DNA of 64,000 nucleotides from Streptomyces sp. cf386 (GTDB lineage: Bacteria > Actinomycetota > Actinomycetes > Streptomycetales > Streptomycetaceae). The stretch is from positions 451,326 to 515,325 of the forward strand of contig NZ_FNHV01000001.1 of the NCBI RefSeq assembly GCF_900103585.1, written 5' to 3'. Below are positions 41,726 through 51,291 of the stretch, in pieces. Under the pieces are notes generated by a model. It was not told the origin of the DNA and made no database searches. It saw only the letters and a program-made list of their open reading frames with translations. The translations under genes and the position numbers were made by a program. How positions within the stretch are numbered: position 1 is the first letter of the stretch; every line of letters starts with the position of its first letter.

Positions 41726-43509
41726 TCGGCGTGGCGCCACCGGCCTACGACCCGGCGGCCCCGACAACGGCGAACACCTTGCCGGTCGGCGCCCCCGCGA
41801 CCGTACGCGCCTATGTGGTCGAGTTGTTCCGCAGGCACCGCCGTGCCTTCCTCCTGCTCGTCTCCGTCAACACGATCGCCGTGGTGGCCTCCATGGTGGG
41901 GCCCTGGTTGCTGGGCGGGCTGGTGGAACGGGTGTCGGACGGCGTCGCCGACCGCGACCTCCATCTGGAGCTCACCATCGGCCTGTTCGTGGCCGCACTC
42001 GTCGTCCAGGCCGTGTTCGTACGGCAGGTGCGGCTGCGCGGCGCGATGCTCGGCGAACGGATGCTGGCCGATCTGCGCGAGGACTTCCTCGTACGGTCGG
42101 TCGGGCTGCCGCCCGGTGTCCTGGAGCGAGCCGGGACGGGCGACCTGCTGTCCCGGATCACGACGGACATCGACCGGCTGGCCAACGCCATGCGCGAGGC
42201 CGTGCCCCAGCTGGCGATCGGCGTGGTGTGGGTGGTCCTGCTGCTGGGCGGGCTGGTCATCACCGCGCCACCGCTCGCGGCTGCCGTGCTGCTCGCGCTG
42301 CCCCTGCTCGTGATCGGCTGCCGCTGGTACTTCAAGCGGGCACCGGCCGCCTACCGCTCGGAGGCCGCCGGGTACGCGGCCGTGGCCGCCGCGCTCGCCG
42401 AGACCGTGGACGCCGGGCGCACCGTCGAGGCCCACCGGCTCGGCGAGCGCCGTGTCGAACTGTCGGAGCAGCGGATCAAGGAGTGGACGGCCTGGGAGCG
42501 CTACACGCTCTGGCTGCGCTCGGTGTTCTTCCCCTTCATCAACGTCACCCACGTCATGATCCTCTCCTCGGTCCTGCTGATCGGCGGCGTGTTCGTCCTG
42601 CAAGGCTGGATCGGGGTCGGTCAGCTGACGACAGGTGCTCTCATCGCGCAGATGCTGGTGGATCCCGTCGGGCTGATCCTTCGCTGGTACGACGAGCTCC
42701 AGGTGGCCCAGGTGTCGCTGGCCCGGCTGGTCGGTGTCCGGGACATCGAGCCGGAGGCCGGGGACGACCAGCTCACGCCCGAGGGCCGTGACGTGCACGC
42801 CGACCGGGTGCACTTCGGCTACCTGGAAGGCGTGGACGTGCTGCGCAAGGTCTCCCTGGAGGTCGCGCCCGGCACCAGGCTGGCGCTGGTCGGCCCCTCG
42901 GGCGCGGGCAAGTCGACCCTGGGCAGGCTGCTCGCCGGCATCTACGCGCCCCGGGACGGCCGGATCACCCTGGGCGGTGCGGAACTGTCCCGGATGACCG
43001 CCGAACGGGTCCGCTCCCACGTGGCCCTCGTCAACCAGGAACACCACGTCTTCGTAGGCTCCCTGCGCGACAACCTGCTGCTGGCCCGCACCGACGCGAC
43101 CGACACCGAGCTGTGGGCGGCGCTGGGCGCGGTCGACGCGGACGCGTGGGCCCGTGCGCTCGACGACGGCCTGGACACCGAGGTCGGCTCGGGCGGGTTC
43201 GCGCTCACTCCGGCCCAGGCCCAGCAGATCGCCCTCGCGCGCCTGGTGCTGGCCGACCCGCACACGCTGGTCCTGGACGAGGCGACCTCGCTCCTCGACC
43301 CACGGGCGGCCCGCCACCTGGAGCGATCCCTGGCCCGCGTCCTCGACGGCCGCACCGTCGTGGCCATCGCCCACCGCCTCCACACCGCCCACGACGCGGA
43401 CGCCATCGCCGTCGTCGAGAACGGCCGCATCACCGAGCTCGGCAGCCATGACGACCTGGTCAGGGCCGACGGGGCGTACGCGGCGCTGTGGCGGTCCTGG
43501 CATGGGTGA
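41722..43509 (+). CDS. Heterodimeric ABC exporter, subunit with degenerate signature motif
   Basis: A 595-residue half-exporter. Walker A GPSGAGKST, Walker B TLVLDEATSLLD and switch IAHRL are intact, but the signature reads LTPAQAQQIALAR instead of LSGGQ. Paired with the preceding subunit, one composite site is canonical (this Walker A with the partner's LSGGQ) and the other is dead, as in TM287/288-like asymmetric exporters. ATG 41722 overlaps the partner's stop, giving coupled 1:1 translation. Downstream is a long repeat array and no accessory gene, so the substrate cannot be inferred. Confidence 0.92.
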   Translation: MIGVAPPAYDPAAPTTANTLPVGAPATVRAYVVELFRRHRRAFLLLVSVNTIAVVASMVGPWLLGGLVERVSDGVADRDLHLELTIGLFVAALVVQAVFVRQVRLRGAMLGERMLADLREDFLVRSVGLPPGVLERAGTGDLLSRITTDIDRLANAMREAVPQLAIGVVWVVLLLGGLVITAPPLAAAVLLALPLLVIGCRWYFKRAPAAYRSEAAGYAAVAAALAETVDAGRTVEAHRLGERRVELSEQRIKEWTAWERYTLWLRSVFFPFINVTHVMILSSVLLIGGVFVLQGWIGVGQLTTGALIAQMLVDPVGLILRWYDELQVAQVSLARLVGVRDIEPEAGDDQLTPEGRDVHADRVHFGYLEGVDVLRKVSLEVAPGTRLALVGPSGAGKSTLGRLLAGIYAPRDGRITLGGAELSRMTAERVRSHVALVNQEHHVFVGSLRDNLLLARTDATDTELWAALGAVDADAWARALDDGLDTEVGSGGFALTPAQAQQIALARLVLADPHTLVLDEATSLLDPRAARHLERSLARVLDGRTVVAIAHRLHTAHDADAIAVVENGRITELGSHDDLVRADGAYAALWRSWHG

Positions 43510-43589
43510 GCGGTGGGGGGAGCGGGGGTGAGCGCGGGGCTTGGGTGACCCCGGTTGAGGGGTGGGGTTGCGGGGCTCGGGCAGCGGTG

Positions 43590-44045
43590 ATCGGGAGCGG
43601 AGGTGGCCTGGCTCGGCCGACCGTGGTTGGGCGCCGTAGTGGCTTGGCTCTGCCGACCATGGTTGCGAGCCGGGGTGGGCCGACTCGACCGACCACAGTC
43701 GGGAGCCGAGACGGCCGAGTTCGGCCCACCATGATCGGGAGCCAGGGCGGCCGGGCTCGACCCACCACGATCGGGCGCCGCAGGGTCCCCGCTCGGCCCA
43801 CCACGCCTGCGAGCCGAGACTGCCGACCTCGGCCCACGACGATCCGGAGCCAGGGAGGCCTGGCTCGACCCACCACGATGCGGCGCCGCAAGGTCCCCAC
43901 TCGGCCCACCACGACTGCCAACCGAGACAGCCGGTCTCGACCCACCTTGATCCGGAGCCACAGCGGCCTGCCTCAACCCACCACGACCCGGCGCCGCAGG
44001 GTCCCCGCTCGGCCCACCACGATCGGGCCCCAGGGTGGCCCATCC
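43590..44045. repeat. 36-bp tandem repeat array with 108-bp higher-order period
   Basis: Roughly twelve degenerate 36-bp units fill most of an 830-bp gap without a convincing gene. The word GCGCCGCA recurs at 43775, 43883 and 43991, exactly 108 bp apart, showing a three-unit higher-order repeat. CGGCCCACCACGA-type words recur every 36 bp. Stop-free frames cross it because the period is a multiple of three, but they lack a ribosome site and read as Arg/Pro/Thr repeats such as RARPTTIGRRRV. Another 295 bp from 44046 to DUF5709 show nothing recognisable except its ribosome site. Confidence 0.8.
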
Positions 44046-44340
44046 GGACGGCACGGAGCGCAGTCCGCGGGCTGTATCGGGACCGGGCGGCGTGGCCCGG
44101 CCAGGCACTGCCTGCTCCGGCGTGGCGGCATGGATCCGGGCGCGGCCCATCCGCGGTCCTCACCCTGGCCCCGTGCCGTTGCGCAGGGGCGAAGAGGGGT
44201 GGAAGGCTGGATAGCGGCACCGGTTCGGGGGCACCCGGGCACCAGGTGATTCTCGCCGGGTGCGGCCTGTGCCCCGCGCTGCGGCTGCCCGCCGCCGACC
44301 GCGGTGACTTCCGGCCCGTCCCCACCACCTGGAGGTACCC

Positions 44341-44811
44341 GTGAACAGCGCCGACGGATGGGGTGACGACGTCTACCAGCCCGACGCATCCGATCAACGT
44401 GAGGACACGGGGCTGCTCGACGCGGAGGACACCCTGGAGAACGACGGCGTCGACGACCCCCTGGACCGGGGCTGGTCCCCTCCGGACCGACCATGGGCGG
44501 TGGAGCACACCGGCGTGACGGCCGCCGAGCGCCGAGAGGGCGAGACACTCGACCAGCGGCTCGCCGAGGAGATGCCCGACCTCGTCCCTGGGGACGGCGA
44601 CGGCCTGGGCGACGCCGAGGGCACCGACGGGGAACTCCTCGACAACGAGGTCGGCGCCATGCGCTCCGGCCGCCTCGTGGCCCCCGACGAAGGGACCCAC
44701 GAGGACGAGGAGAGCGCGCTTGTCGCTACGGACGTGGGCATCGACGGCGCGGCGGCGTCCGCCGAGGAGGCCGCCATGCACATCGTCGACGATGACGCCC
44801 TGTACAGCTGA
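44341..44811 (+). CDS. DUF5709 family acidic protein
   Basis: A 156-residue highly acidic, probably partly disordered cytoplasmic protein. DVYQPDASDQREDTGLLDAE near the start, LDRGWSPPDRPWAVE, GETLDQRLAEE and GRLVAPDEG are the conserved blocks of DUF5709, an actinobacterial family of unknown function. It starts at GTG 44341 with GGAGG well placed upstream. It is followed by the L31 gene after 129 bp. Confidence 0.88.
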   Translation: MNSADGWGDDVYQPDASDQREDTGLLDAEDTLENDGVDDPLDRGWSPPDRPWAVEHTGVTAAERREGETLDQRLAEEMPDLVPGDGDGLGDAEGTDGELLDNEVGAMRSGRLVAPDEGTHEDEESALVATDVGIDGAAASAEEAAMHIVDDDALYS

Positions 44812-44940
44812 CCGTCGTCCGGCTGACCGCCAAGCGGCTGACCCCTGTACGGCAGAGCGCACAGCCACCCGTGCCCCGGTCCGCGTGCCTTCGGCCCCAC
44901 ACCGTCGGCTCTTGCCGATGCCGCCAGAGGAGGAACTCGC

Positions 44941-45201
44941 ATGCAGCAGGACAAGCACCCCGACTACCACCCGGTCGTTTTCCGCGACCGCTCCGCCGGC
45001 TACGCCTTCCTGACCCGGTCCACCGCGAGCAGCGACCAGACCATCGATTGGGACGACGGCGAGACCTACCCGGTCGTGGACGTGGAGATCTCCTCGGAGA
45101 GCCATCCGTTCCATACGGGCAAGGCAAGGACCCTGGACTCGGAGGGCCGTGTCGCGGCCTTCGAGCGACGCTACGGCGGCGGGGCGGGACAGGGCGGCTG
45201 A
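44941..45201 (+). CDS. rpmE2: 50S ribosomal protein L31 type B
   Basis: An 86-residue L31 of the cysteine-free (C-minus, type B) form: [39 protein letters not shown] and FERRYG. It lacks the zinc-binding cysteines of the standard L31, so it can replace it when zinc is scarce, and such genes are usually under Zur control. I looked for a Zur-type palindrome in the 129 bp upstream and saw none. ATG 44941 has AGGAGG upstream. Confidence 0.93.
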   Translation: MQQDKHPDYHPVVFRDRSAGYAFLTRSTASSDQTIDWDDGETYPVVDVEISSESHPFHTGKARTLDSEGRVAAFERRYGGGAGQGG

Positions 45202-45413
45202 TCCGGAAAGGCCGGAGATGCTGGAGAGCGCACCGTAAGCCCCACCGCACGTCCATAGCTCCTGGCGGCTCGGAACCGGAAACCCGGAAGAACGGATCCC
45301 CGGCGTGAGAAGCTGCCGGAACCCTTCCCCTGCACCGGTGCCGAGCGGATCGCCCCGGCCCGGAAGCTGACCCTGACCCTGGCCCTGCCCGAGGCCCCAG
45401 GGACCCCTCCCGA

Positions 45414-46208
45414 TCAGATGACGTTGAGCGCCGCCGCGCAGCCCACCCCGCCGAGCACCATGAACACCGGCATCAGCACCTTGAGCTCGACCCAGCTGCC
45501 CGCCCGGAACCGCATGGCCTTGGGCGGGCCCACCGGGTACCAGCGCTTGCGGCCGACCGGGATCGGCCACAGGATCGGGCAGCCGGACACCGTCAGCGCG
45601 TCCCCGATGTCGTGCACGAGCGCGCCCAGCACGATCGGCAGCCCCAGCCACAGATACTCCTGACCGGGCGCCGTGAACAGCCAGTCCGAGCCGTTGCCCG
45701 GCTTGTCCAGGACTCCGGCGATGATCCACGAGCTGGTAGCGGCCAGCAGCCACACCAGGACATCGGCGCTGGAGCCCCGGGTCGCGCGCCACAGCAGGCC
45801 CTCGATGGCCAGCACCATGTGCGCGAACAGGATCGCCAGCACCGCCCAACGGCCACCGGTGATCGCCAGGACCGAGGCACCTCCGCCGATCAGGACCGCC
45901 CACAGCCAGGTGTGCGTGAGCGTGCGGTGCCCACCGGAGCGACGCGGATCGCCCTGCTTCTTCGTCCCCTTGTAGACGGCGTACGACAGCTTGTCGACGA
46001 TCTCGCACAGCCAGCGCGACAGCGGCCCGAAGGCTCGCGAAATGGTGGCCGCCTTGTGATCGAGGTCCGGGGCGAGGGCGGCCCCGGCGCAGATCAGCGC
46101 GCCGGCGAGGAGGACCGGCCAGGGCATCCCATGCCCGGCAGCGGTTGCCGCCGCTCCGACGCCGAGCCAGGCCGCGGCCCCCGACAGTGAGTGTGCTGGT
46201 CCCATCAT
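45414..46208 (-). CDS. YdjM-like membrane-bound metal-dependent hydrolase
   Basis: A 264-residue protein with several membrane helices. GPAHSLSGAAAW at the N-terminus, ALAPDLDHKAATISRAFGPL and the metal motif GGHRTLTHTWLW match the YdjM/DUF457 family (LexA-regulated inner-membrane proteins; catalysis only predicted). A further VHDIGDALT is also conserved. ATG 46208 (or 46205) gives the family N-terminus; longer starts exist at 46226 and 46364. It diverges from the helicase gene. Confidence 0.85.
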   Translation of the reverse strand: MMGPAHSLSGAAAWLGVGAAATAAGHGMPWPVLLAGALICAGAALAPDLDHKAATISRAFGPLSRWLCEIVDKLSYAVYKGTKKQGDPRRSGGHRTLTHTWLWAVLIGGGASVLAITGGRWAVLAILFAHMVLAIEGLLWRATRGSSADVLVWLLAATSSWIIAGVLDKPGNGSDWLFTAPGQEYLWLGLPIVLGALVHDIGDALTVSGCPILWPIPVGRKRWYPVGPPKAMRFRAGSWVELKVLMPVFMVLGGVGCAAALNVI

Positions 46209-46353
46209 TGCCGTTGCCCGCCCCATTCCTCGTGTGCCGCTGTCCAGTTGACCGGGTTCGCTGACGTGTCGTCGGCGACACAGCGTAGCGTTCGCGATCT
46301 TCGCCCTCGCATCCGATTCCCCTATGGGGCAGGAGGGCAGGCAAGATGGGTGG

Positions 46354-48867
46354 GTGACCCTCATCGATCAGCTGCCGCCGACCGCCGACCCCGACGCCCT
46401 CTACGAAGCCTTCGAGTCGTGGGCCGAGGAGCGTGGTCTCACGCTCTACTCCCATCAGGAGGAGGCGCTGATCGAGGTGGTCTCCGGTGCGAACGTGATC
46501 GTGTCGACGCCCACCGGCTCCGGTAAGAGCATGATCGCCGCGGGTGCCCACTTCGCCGCGCTGGCCCGGGACGAGGTCACGTTCTACACCGCTCCGATCA
46601 AGGCGCTGGTCTCGGAGAAGTTCTTCGAGCTGTGCAAGATCTTCGGCACCGAGAACGTCGGCATGCTGACCGGCGACGCGTCCGTCAACGCCGATGCCCC
46701 CGTCATCTGCTGCACCGCTGAGGTGCTCGCGTCGATCGCGCTGCGCGACGGCAAGCAGGCGGATGTCGGCCAGGTCGTCATGGACGAGTTCCACTTCTAC
46801 GCGGAGGGGGACCGCGGCTGGGCCTGGCAGATCCCGATCCTGGAGCTTCCCCAGGCGCAGTTCATCCTGATGTCGGCCACGCTCGGCGATGTCTCGATGT
46901 TCGAGAAGGACCTCACCCGGCGCACCGGCCGCCCGACGGCGGTGGTCCGCTCGGCGACCCGTCCTGTGCCACTCTCCTACGAGTACAAGCTCACCCCGCT
47001 CACCGAGACGCTGACCGAGCTGCTGGAGACCAGGCAGGCGCCGGTCTACATCGTGCACTTCACGCAGGCGCAGGCCGTCGAGCGGGCGCAGGCGCTGATG
47101 AGCATCAACATGTGCTCGCGCGAGGAGAAGGACCAGATCGCCGAGCTGATCGGCAACTTCCGCTTCACCACCAAGTTCGGCCGCAACCTCTCCCGTTACG
47201 TGCGGCACGGCATCGGCGTCCATCACGCCGGCATGCTGCCCAAGTACCGCCGTCTGGTGGAGAAGCTCGCGCAAGCCGGTCTGCTGAAGGTCATCTGCGG
47301 TACAGACACGCTCGGCGTCGGCGTCAACGTCCCCATCCGTACGGTGCTGTTCACGGCCCTGACCAAGTACGACGGCAATCGCGTCCGCACCCTGCGCAAC
47401 CGGGAGTTCCACCAGATCGCGGGTCGCGCCGGGCGCGCCGGCTTCGACACGGCGGGCTTCGTTGTCGCCCAGGGCCCTGAGCACGTCATCGAGAACGAGA
47501 AGGCACTCGCCAAGGCGGGCGACGACCCGAAGAAGCGCCGCAAGGTCGTCCGCAAGAAGGCACCCGAGGGCTTCGTCGGCTGGACGGAGAACACCTTCGA
47601 AAAGCTCATCGCCTCCGAACCGGAGCCCCTGACCTCCCGCTTCCGGGTCACGCACACCATGCTGCTGTCGGTGATCGCCCGCCCCGGCAACGCTTTCGAA
47701 GCGATGCGGCACCTCCTGGAGGACAACCACGAGCCGCGCAAGCAGCAGCTGCGGCACATCCGGCGCGCGATCGCGATCTACCGTTCGCTGCTGGACGGCG
47801 GCATCGTCGAGAAGCTCGATGAACCGGACGCCACCGGACGTATCGTCCGCCTCACGGTCGATCTCCAGCAGGACTTCGCGCTCAATCAGCCGCTGTCCAC
47901 CTTCGCCCTGGCCGCGTTCGAGCTGCTGGAGCCCGAGTCGCCGTCCTACGCCCTCGACATGGTGTCCGTCGTCGAGTCCACCCTGGACGATCCGCGGCAG
48001 ATCCTCGTCGCCCAGCTGAACAAGGCCAAGGGCGAGGCCGTGGCCGCGATGAAGGCGGACGGCGTCGAGTACGAGGAGCGCATGGAGCGCCTCCAGGACA
48101 TCTCCTACCCCAAGCCTCTGGAGGAGCTCCTCTTCCACGCGTACAACACGTACCGCAAGAGCCACCCCTGGGTCGGCGACCATCCGCTGTCGCCGAAGTC
48201 CGTCATCCGGGACATGTACGAACGGGCGATGTCCTTCACGGAGTTGGTGTCCTTCTACGAGCTGGCCCGCACTGAGGGCATCGTGCTGCGCTACCTCGCC
48301 AGTGCCTACAAGACCCTCGATCACAACATCCCGGACGACCTGAAGTCCGAGGATCTGCAGGACCTGATCGAGTGGCTCGGCGAGATGGTGCGCCAGGTCG
48401 ACTCCAGCCTGCTCGACGAGTGGGAGCAGCTCGCCAACCCGGAGGAGATGACCGCCGAGGAGGCCCAGGAGAAGGCCGACGAGGTCAAGCCGGTCACCAC
48501 GAACGCGCGCGCCTTCCGCGTCCTCGTCCGCAACGCCCTGTTCCGTCGTGTCGAGCTCGCCGCCCTCGACCAGGTCGAGGAGCTGGGCGAGCTGGACGCC
48601 GAGGCCGGCTGGGACGCCGACGCCTGGGGTGAGGCGATGGACAAGTACTGGGACGAGTACGAGGACCTCGGTACCGGACCCAACGCGCGTGGTCCCAAGC
48701 TCCTGGTGATCGAGGAGGAGCCGGAGAACCGCCTGTGGCGGGTCCGCCAGATCTTCGACGACCCGAACGGCGACCACGACTGGGGCATCAGCGCGGAGAT
48801 CGACCTCACCGCCTCCGACGCGGAGGGCCGCGCGGTGGTCCGCGTCACCGACGTAGGCCAGCTGTGA
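46354..48867 (+). CDS. Ski2-like DEAD/DEAH-box helicase with DUF3516 domain
   Basis: An 837-residue superfamily 2 RNA helicase. It has motif I STPTGSGKS, motif II as DEFH (DEFHFYAEGDRGW), motif III SATLGD, and motif VI QIAGRAGRAG. The C-terminal half (from about 450) is the DUF3516 helical domain found with actinobacterial Ski2-like helicases, thought to act in RNA processing or decay. GTG 46354 gives the N-terminus LIDQLPPTADPDALYEAFES expected for the family; an ATG at 46324 is in frame. TesB follows after 19 bp, in a probable operon. Confidence 0.92.
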   Translation: MTLIDQLPPTADPDALYEAFESWAEERGLTLYSHQEEALIEVVSGANVIVSTPTGSGKSMIAAGAHFAALARDEVTFYTAPIKALVSEKFFELCKIFGTENVGMLTGDASVNADAPVICCTAEVLASIALRDGKQADVGQVVMDEFHFYAEGDRGWAWQIPILELPQAQFILMSATLGDVSMFEKDLTRRTGRPTAVVRSATRPVPLSYEYKLTPLTETLTELLETRQAPVYIVHFTQAQAVERAQALMSINMCSREEKDQIAELIGNFRFTTKFGRNLSRYVRHGIGVHHAGMLPKYRRLVEKLAQAGLLKVICGTDTLGVGVNVPIRTVLFTALTKYDGNRVRTLRNREFHQIAGRAGRAGFDTAGFVVAQGPEHVIENEKALAKAGDDPKKRRKVVRKKAPEGFVGWTENTFEKLIASEPEPLTSRFRVTHTMLLSVIARPGNAFEAMRHLLEDNHEPRKQQLRHIRRAIAIYRSLLDGGIVEKLDEPDATGRIVRLTVDLQQDFALNQPLSTFALAAFELLEPESPSYALDMVSVVESTLDDPRQILVAQLNKAKGEAVAAMKADGVEYEERMERLQDISYPKPLEELLFHAYNTYRKSHPWVGDHPLSPKSVIRDMYERAMSFTELVSFYELARTEGIVLRYLASAYKTLDHNIPDDLKSEDLQDLIEWLGEMVRQVDSSLLDEWEQLANPEEMTAEEAQEKADEVKPVTTNARAFRVLVRNALFRRVELAALDQVEELGELDAEAGWDADAWGEAMDKYWDEYEDLGTGPNARGPKLLVIEEEPENRLWRVRQIFDDPNGDHDWGISAEIDLTASDAEGRAVVRVTDVGQL

Positions 48868-48886
48868 GCACAGGAGAATTCCACCC

Positions 48887-49756
48887 ATGACGACGAACCC
48901 GGCCGAAAGGCTCGTCGACCTGCTCGACCTGGAGCAGATCGAAGTCAACATCTTCCGGGGCCGCAGCCCGCAGGAGTCCCTGCAGCGGGTCTTCGGCGGC
49001 CAGGTGGCCGGCCAGGCGCTGGTCGCCGCCGCGCGCACCACGGACGGCGACCGTCCCGTGCATTCGCTGCACGCGTACTTCCTGCGTCCGGGTCGGCCGG
49101 GTGTGCCGATCGTGTACCAGGTCGAACGTGTGCGGGACGGCAGGTCGTTCACGACCCGCCGGGTCACCGCCGTGCAGCAGGGCCGAACGATCTTCAATCT
49201 CACCGCCTCCTTTCACAAGCCTGAGCAAGGGAGCTTCGAGCACCAGCTGCCGCCGGCCCGCAAGGTCCCGGACCCGGATTCGCTGCCGACGGTCACCGAC
49301 GAGATCCGGGAGCATCTGGGCACGCTGCCCGAGCAGTTGGAGCGGATGGCACGCCGTCAGCCCTTCGACATCCGCTACGTGGACCGGCTGCGCTGGAACG
49401 CCGAGGACGTCAAGGGCGCCGAACCGCGCAGCGCGGTGTGGATGCGCGCGGTCGGGCCGCTGGGCGACGACCCGGTCGTGCACACCTGCGCGCTGACCTA
49501 CGCCAGCGACATGACGCTCCTGGACGCGGTCCGCATCCCGGTCGAGCCGCTGTGGGGCCCGCGCAGCTTCGACATCGCGTCGCTGGACCACGCCATGTGG
49601 TTCCACCGGCCGTTCCGCGCGGACGAGTGGTTCCTGTACGACCAGGAGTCGCCGATCGCGACCGGCGGGCGGGGCCTCGCCCGTGGACGGATCTACGACC
49701 TGGAGGGACGCCTGCTGGTGTCCGTCGTCCAGGAGGGTCTGTTCAGGGCGTTGTAG
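48887..49756 (+). CDS. tesB: Acyl-CoA thioesterase II
   Basis: A 289-residue double-hotdog TesB enzyme. RVFGGQVAGQALVAAARTT, HSLHAYFLRPGRPGVPIVYQ, and in the second half SLDHAMWFHRPFRADEWFLY hold the expected catalytic Asp/Gln/Thr network. It hydrolyses medium and long acyl-CoAs. ATG 48887 lies 19 bp after the helicase stop. The 3' end overlaps the convergent DUF6397 gene by 14 bp. Confidence 0.93.
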   Translation: MTTNPAERLVDLLDLEQIEVNIFRGRSPQESLQRVFGGQVAGQALVAAARTTDGDRPVHSLHAYFLRPGRPGVPIVYQVERVRDGRSFTTRRVTAVQQGRTIFNLTASFHKPEQGSFEHQLPPARKVPDPDSLPTVTDEIREHLGTLPEQLERMARRQPFDIRYVDRLRWNAEDVKGAEPRSAVWMRAVGPLGDDPVVHTCALTYASDMTLLDAVRIPVEPLWGPRSFDIASLDHAMWFHRPFRADEWFLYDQESPIATGGRGLARGRIYDLEGRLLVSVVQEGLFRAL

Positions 49757-50654
49757 TCCGGGGAGTCCTGCGCCGCAGCCAGCTCAGGAGGCCGCGTGAC
49801 GGCTCCTGCTCCTTGGGCGTGGGTGAACCATCGGGCACTGGATGCGTCGGCGCCGGGGCCCGGTTCGCTGTGGGACGCGGCGCCGGCCGCGTCTCGCGAG
49901 CTTCGTGCAGGACTGCCGTCAGGTCGGCCCGCAGCAGGCTGATCTCGTCCGGGTCGTCCGCCGTCATGAGCCTGTCGGCGATGTGCGCGGCGGGCGAACC
50001 CGGTGCCCCGGATGCCGGCGGCCCTGGCCGGAATCGGTTCAGATGGGAGCGCTCATAGGGATCGGGGACGATCTCCGCGATCTGGACGGGATCGAGGAAG
50101 GCAGCCAGCGCGCCCACCCTCTCCCATGCGTCGTCGGTCTGTCGCAGCAGAAAGCCCCGGTGGCGTCCGCGCCAGTTGCGCGGACGCAGATCCACGCCGG
50201 CGTCCAGCAGGCCGCGCAGACCCTCGGGCGTTCGGCGGGCGTTCAGCAGTGGGGCGTTCTGCTCGTCGGTGGCGAACTGCTTCAACTCCTCGGCCAGATA
50301 CATCCAGACCACGGCTCGATAGCGGTTCAGATACCAGTTCACCGGAACGATCAGCCCCAGGCGCGCAAAGCGTGTGAACCTGCCGTTGGGCACGTCCATC
50401 AGGCCTGCGCCCTCCACCGTCCCCACCGTTTTCACGCGCTCCAGCAACGAGTCGGGAAACCTTGCCCCCGAGTACATCCGGTCGATCTCGGACCGGGGGA
50501 CGCGTCGGCCCCCGCCTCCTTCGTCGGGCACGGTCCGGATGAGCCCGAGGTGGACGGCAAGCTCCAACTCCCTTCGTTTCAGCCCCAGGTCCCGGGCCGC
50601 TCGACTCGGCGTGCAGGACGGGTGGTGCGGCTTGGTGACGGTGTCGCCGGACAT
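49743..50654 (-). CDS. DUF6397 family protein
   Basis: A 303-residue cytoplasmic protein. The N-terminus (SCTPSRAARDLGLKRRELEL, residues about 13-32) looks like a helix-turn-helix or excisionase-type DNA-binding segment, followed by VPRSEIDRMY. The middle (LIVPVNWYLNRYRAVVWMYL) and RPRNWRGRHRGFLLRQTDDA are conserved in the Streptomyces DUF6397 family. The C-terminal 80 residues are Pro-rich. A regulatory role is possible but unproven. Confidence 0.85.
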   Translation of the reverse strand: MSGDTVTKPHHPSCTPSRAARDLGLKRRELELAVHLGLIRTVPDEGGGGRRVPRSEIDRMYSGARFPDSLLERVKTVGTVEGAGLMDVPNGRFTRFARLGLIVPVNWYLNRYRAVVWMYLAEELKQFATDEQNAPLLNARRTPEGLRGLLDAGVDLRPRNWRGRHRGFLLRQTDDAWERVGALAAFLDPVQIAEIVPDPYERSHLNRFRPGPPASGAPGSPAAHIADRLMTADDPDEISLLRADLTAVLHEARETRPAPRPTANRAPAPTHPVPDGSPTPKEQEPSRGLLSWLRRRTPRTTTP

Positions 50655-50779
50655 GGTGATCTCCCCCGTGGAGTCAGTGGCTCACGCTGTGTGCGATCGC
50701 CGTGACAAAACCGTAGCCAATCCGCCAGACCTCGTGGCGAGCCTGTGGATAACTCCGCGGGGGACGACGAATCAGCAGG

Positions 50780-51193
50780 TCAGAGGTCTGTGACCGGTGC
50801 CCGTTCGGGCTGTCGCGCGTCCACGTCGAGATGCTCGCCGACGCGGTTGACGAGCAGGGTCATCTCGTAGGCGATCTGGCCGATGTCGGCCTCCGAGCCG
50901 CTGAGCACGCACAGACAACTGCCGGTACCCGCCGCGGTGACGAACAGGACGGCGTCGTCGAACTCGACCATCGTCTGGCGCACTCTGCCCGCGCCGAAGT
51001 GCCGTCCCGAGCCCTTGGCCAGGCTGTGCAGTCCGGACGAGACGGCGGCGAGGTGCTCGGCGTCCTCGCGTCGCAGTCCTGTGCTCGCGCCGGTGACGAG
51101 GCCGTCGTTGGACAGCACCAACGCGTGTCGCACATGATCGACGCGCTCTGTCAGATCGTCCAGGAGCCAGCCAAGTCCCTGGTTCTGCGCCAT
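50780..51193 (-). CDS. Roadblock/LC7 domain protein (orphan CvnB-like)
   Basis: A 137-residue roadblock/LC7 (MglB-like) protein: LGWLLDDLTERVDHVRHALV, LSNDGLVTGASTGLRREDAE and HFGAGRVRQTMVEFDDAVLF. In conservons this subunit works with a small GTPase and a sensor kinase. It closely resembles the CvnB at 52952-53389 but stands alone, separated from the conservon by an oppositely oriented gene, so it is probably a duplicate that could exchange with it. ATG 51193 has GGGGAGA upstream. Confidence 0.9.
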   Translation of the reverse strand: MAQNQGLGWLLDDLTERVDHVRHALVLSNDGLVTGASTGLRREDAEHLAAVSSGLHSLAKGSGRHFGAGRVRQTMVEFDDAVLFVTAAGTGSCLCVLSGSEADIGQIAYEMTLLVNRVGEHLDVDARQPERAPVTDL

Positions 51194-51291
51194 GATCCGG
51201 TCTCCCCGTGTAGATGTCTCCCCCTGCACCGGAGGAATCTCCTTCGCCACCATTCCCGACGATCCGGCCCATGGGCAAGGAGGATGGGGGC

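Noticed and set aside
43488-44249. Plus-strand frame encoding 12-residue Arg/Pro/Thr repeats
   Set aside because: Starts inside the ABC exporter gene, has no ribosome site and is open only because the repeat period is a multiple of three.
44812-44940. Possible Zur box before the type B L31 gene
   Set aside because: Expected from family knowledge, but no matching A/T-rich palindrome is visible.
40810-49203. Very long open frame (about 2,800 codons) on the minus strand
   Set aside because: It lies antisense to several well-supported genes (the ABC exporter pair, DUF5709, L31, the helicase). It is a by-product of GC-rich third positions and reads as low-complexity sequence.
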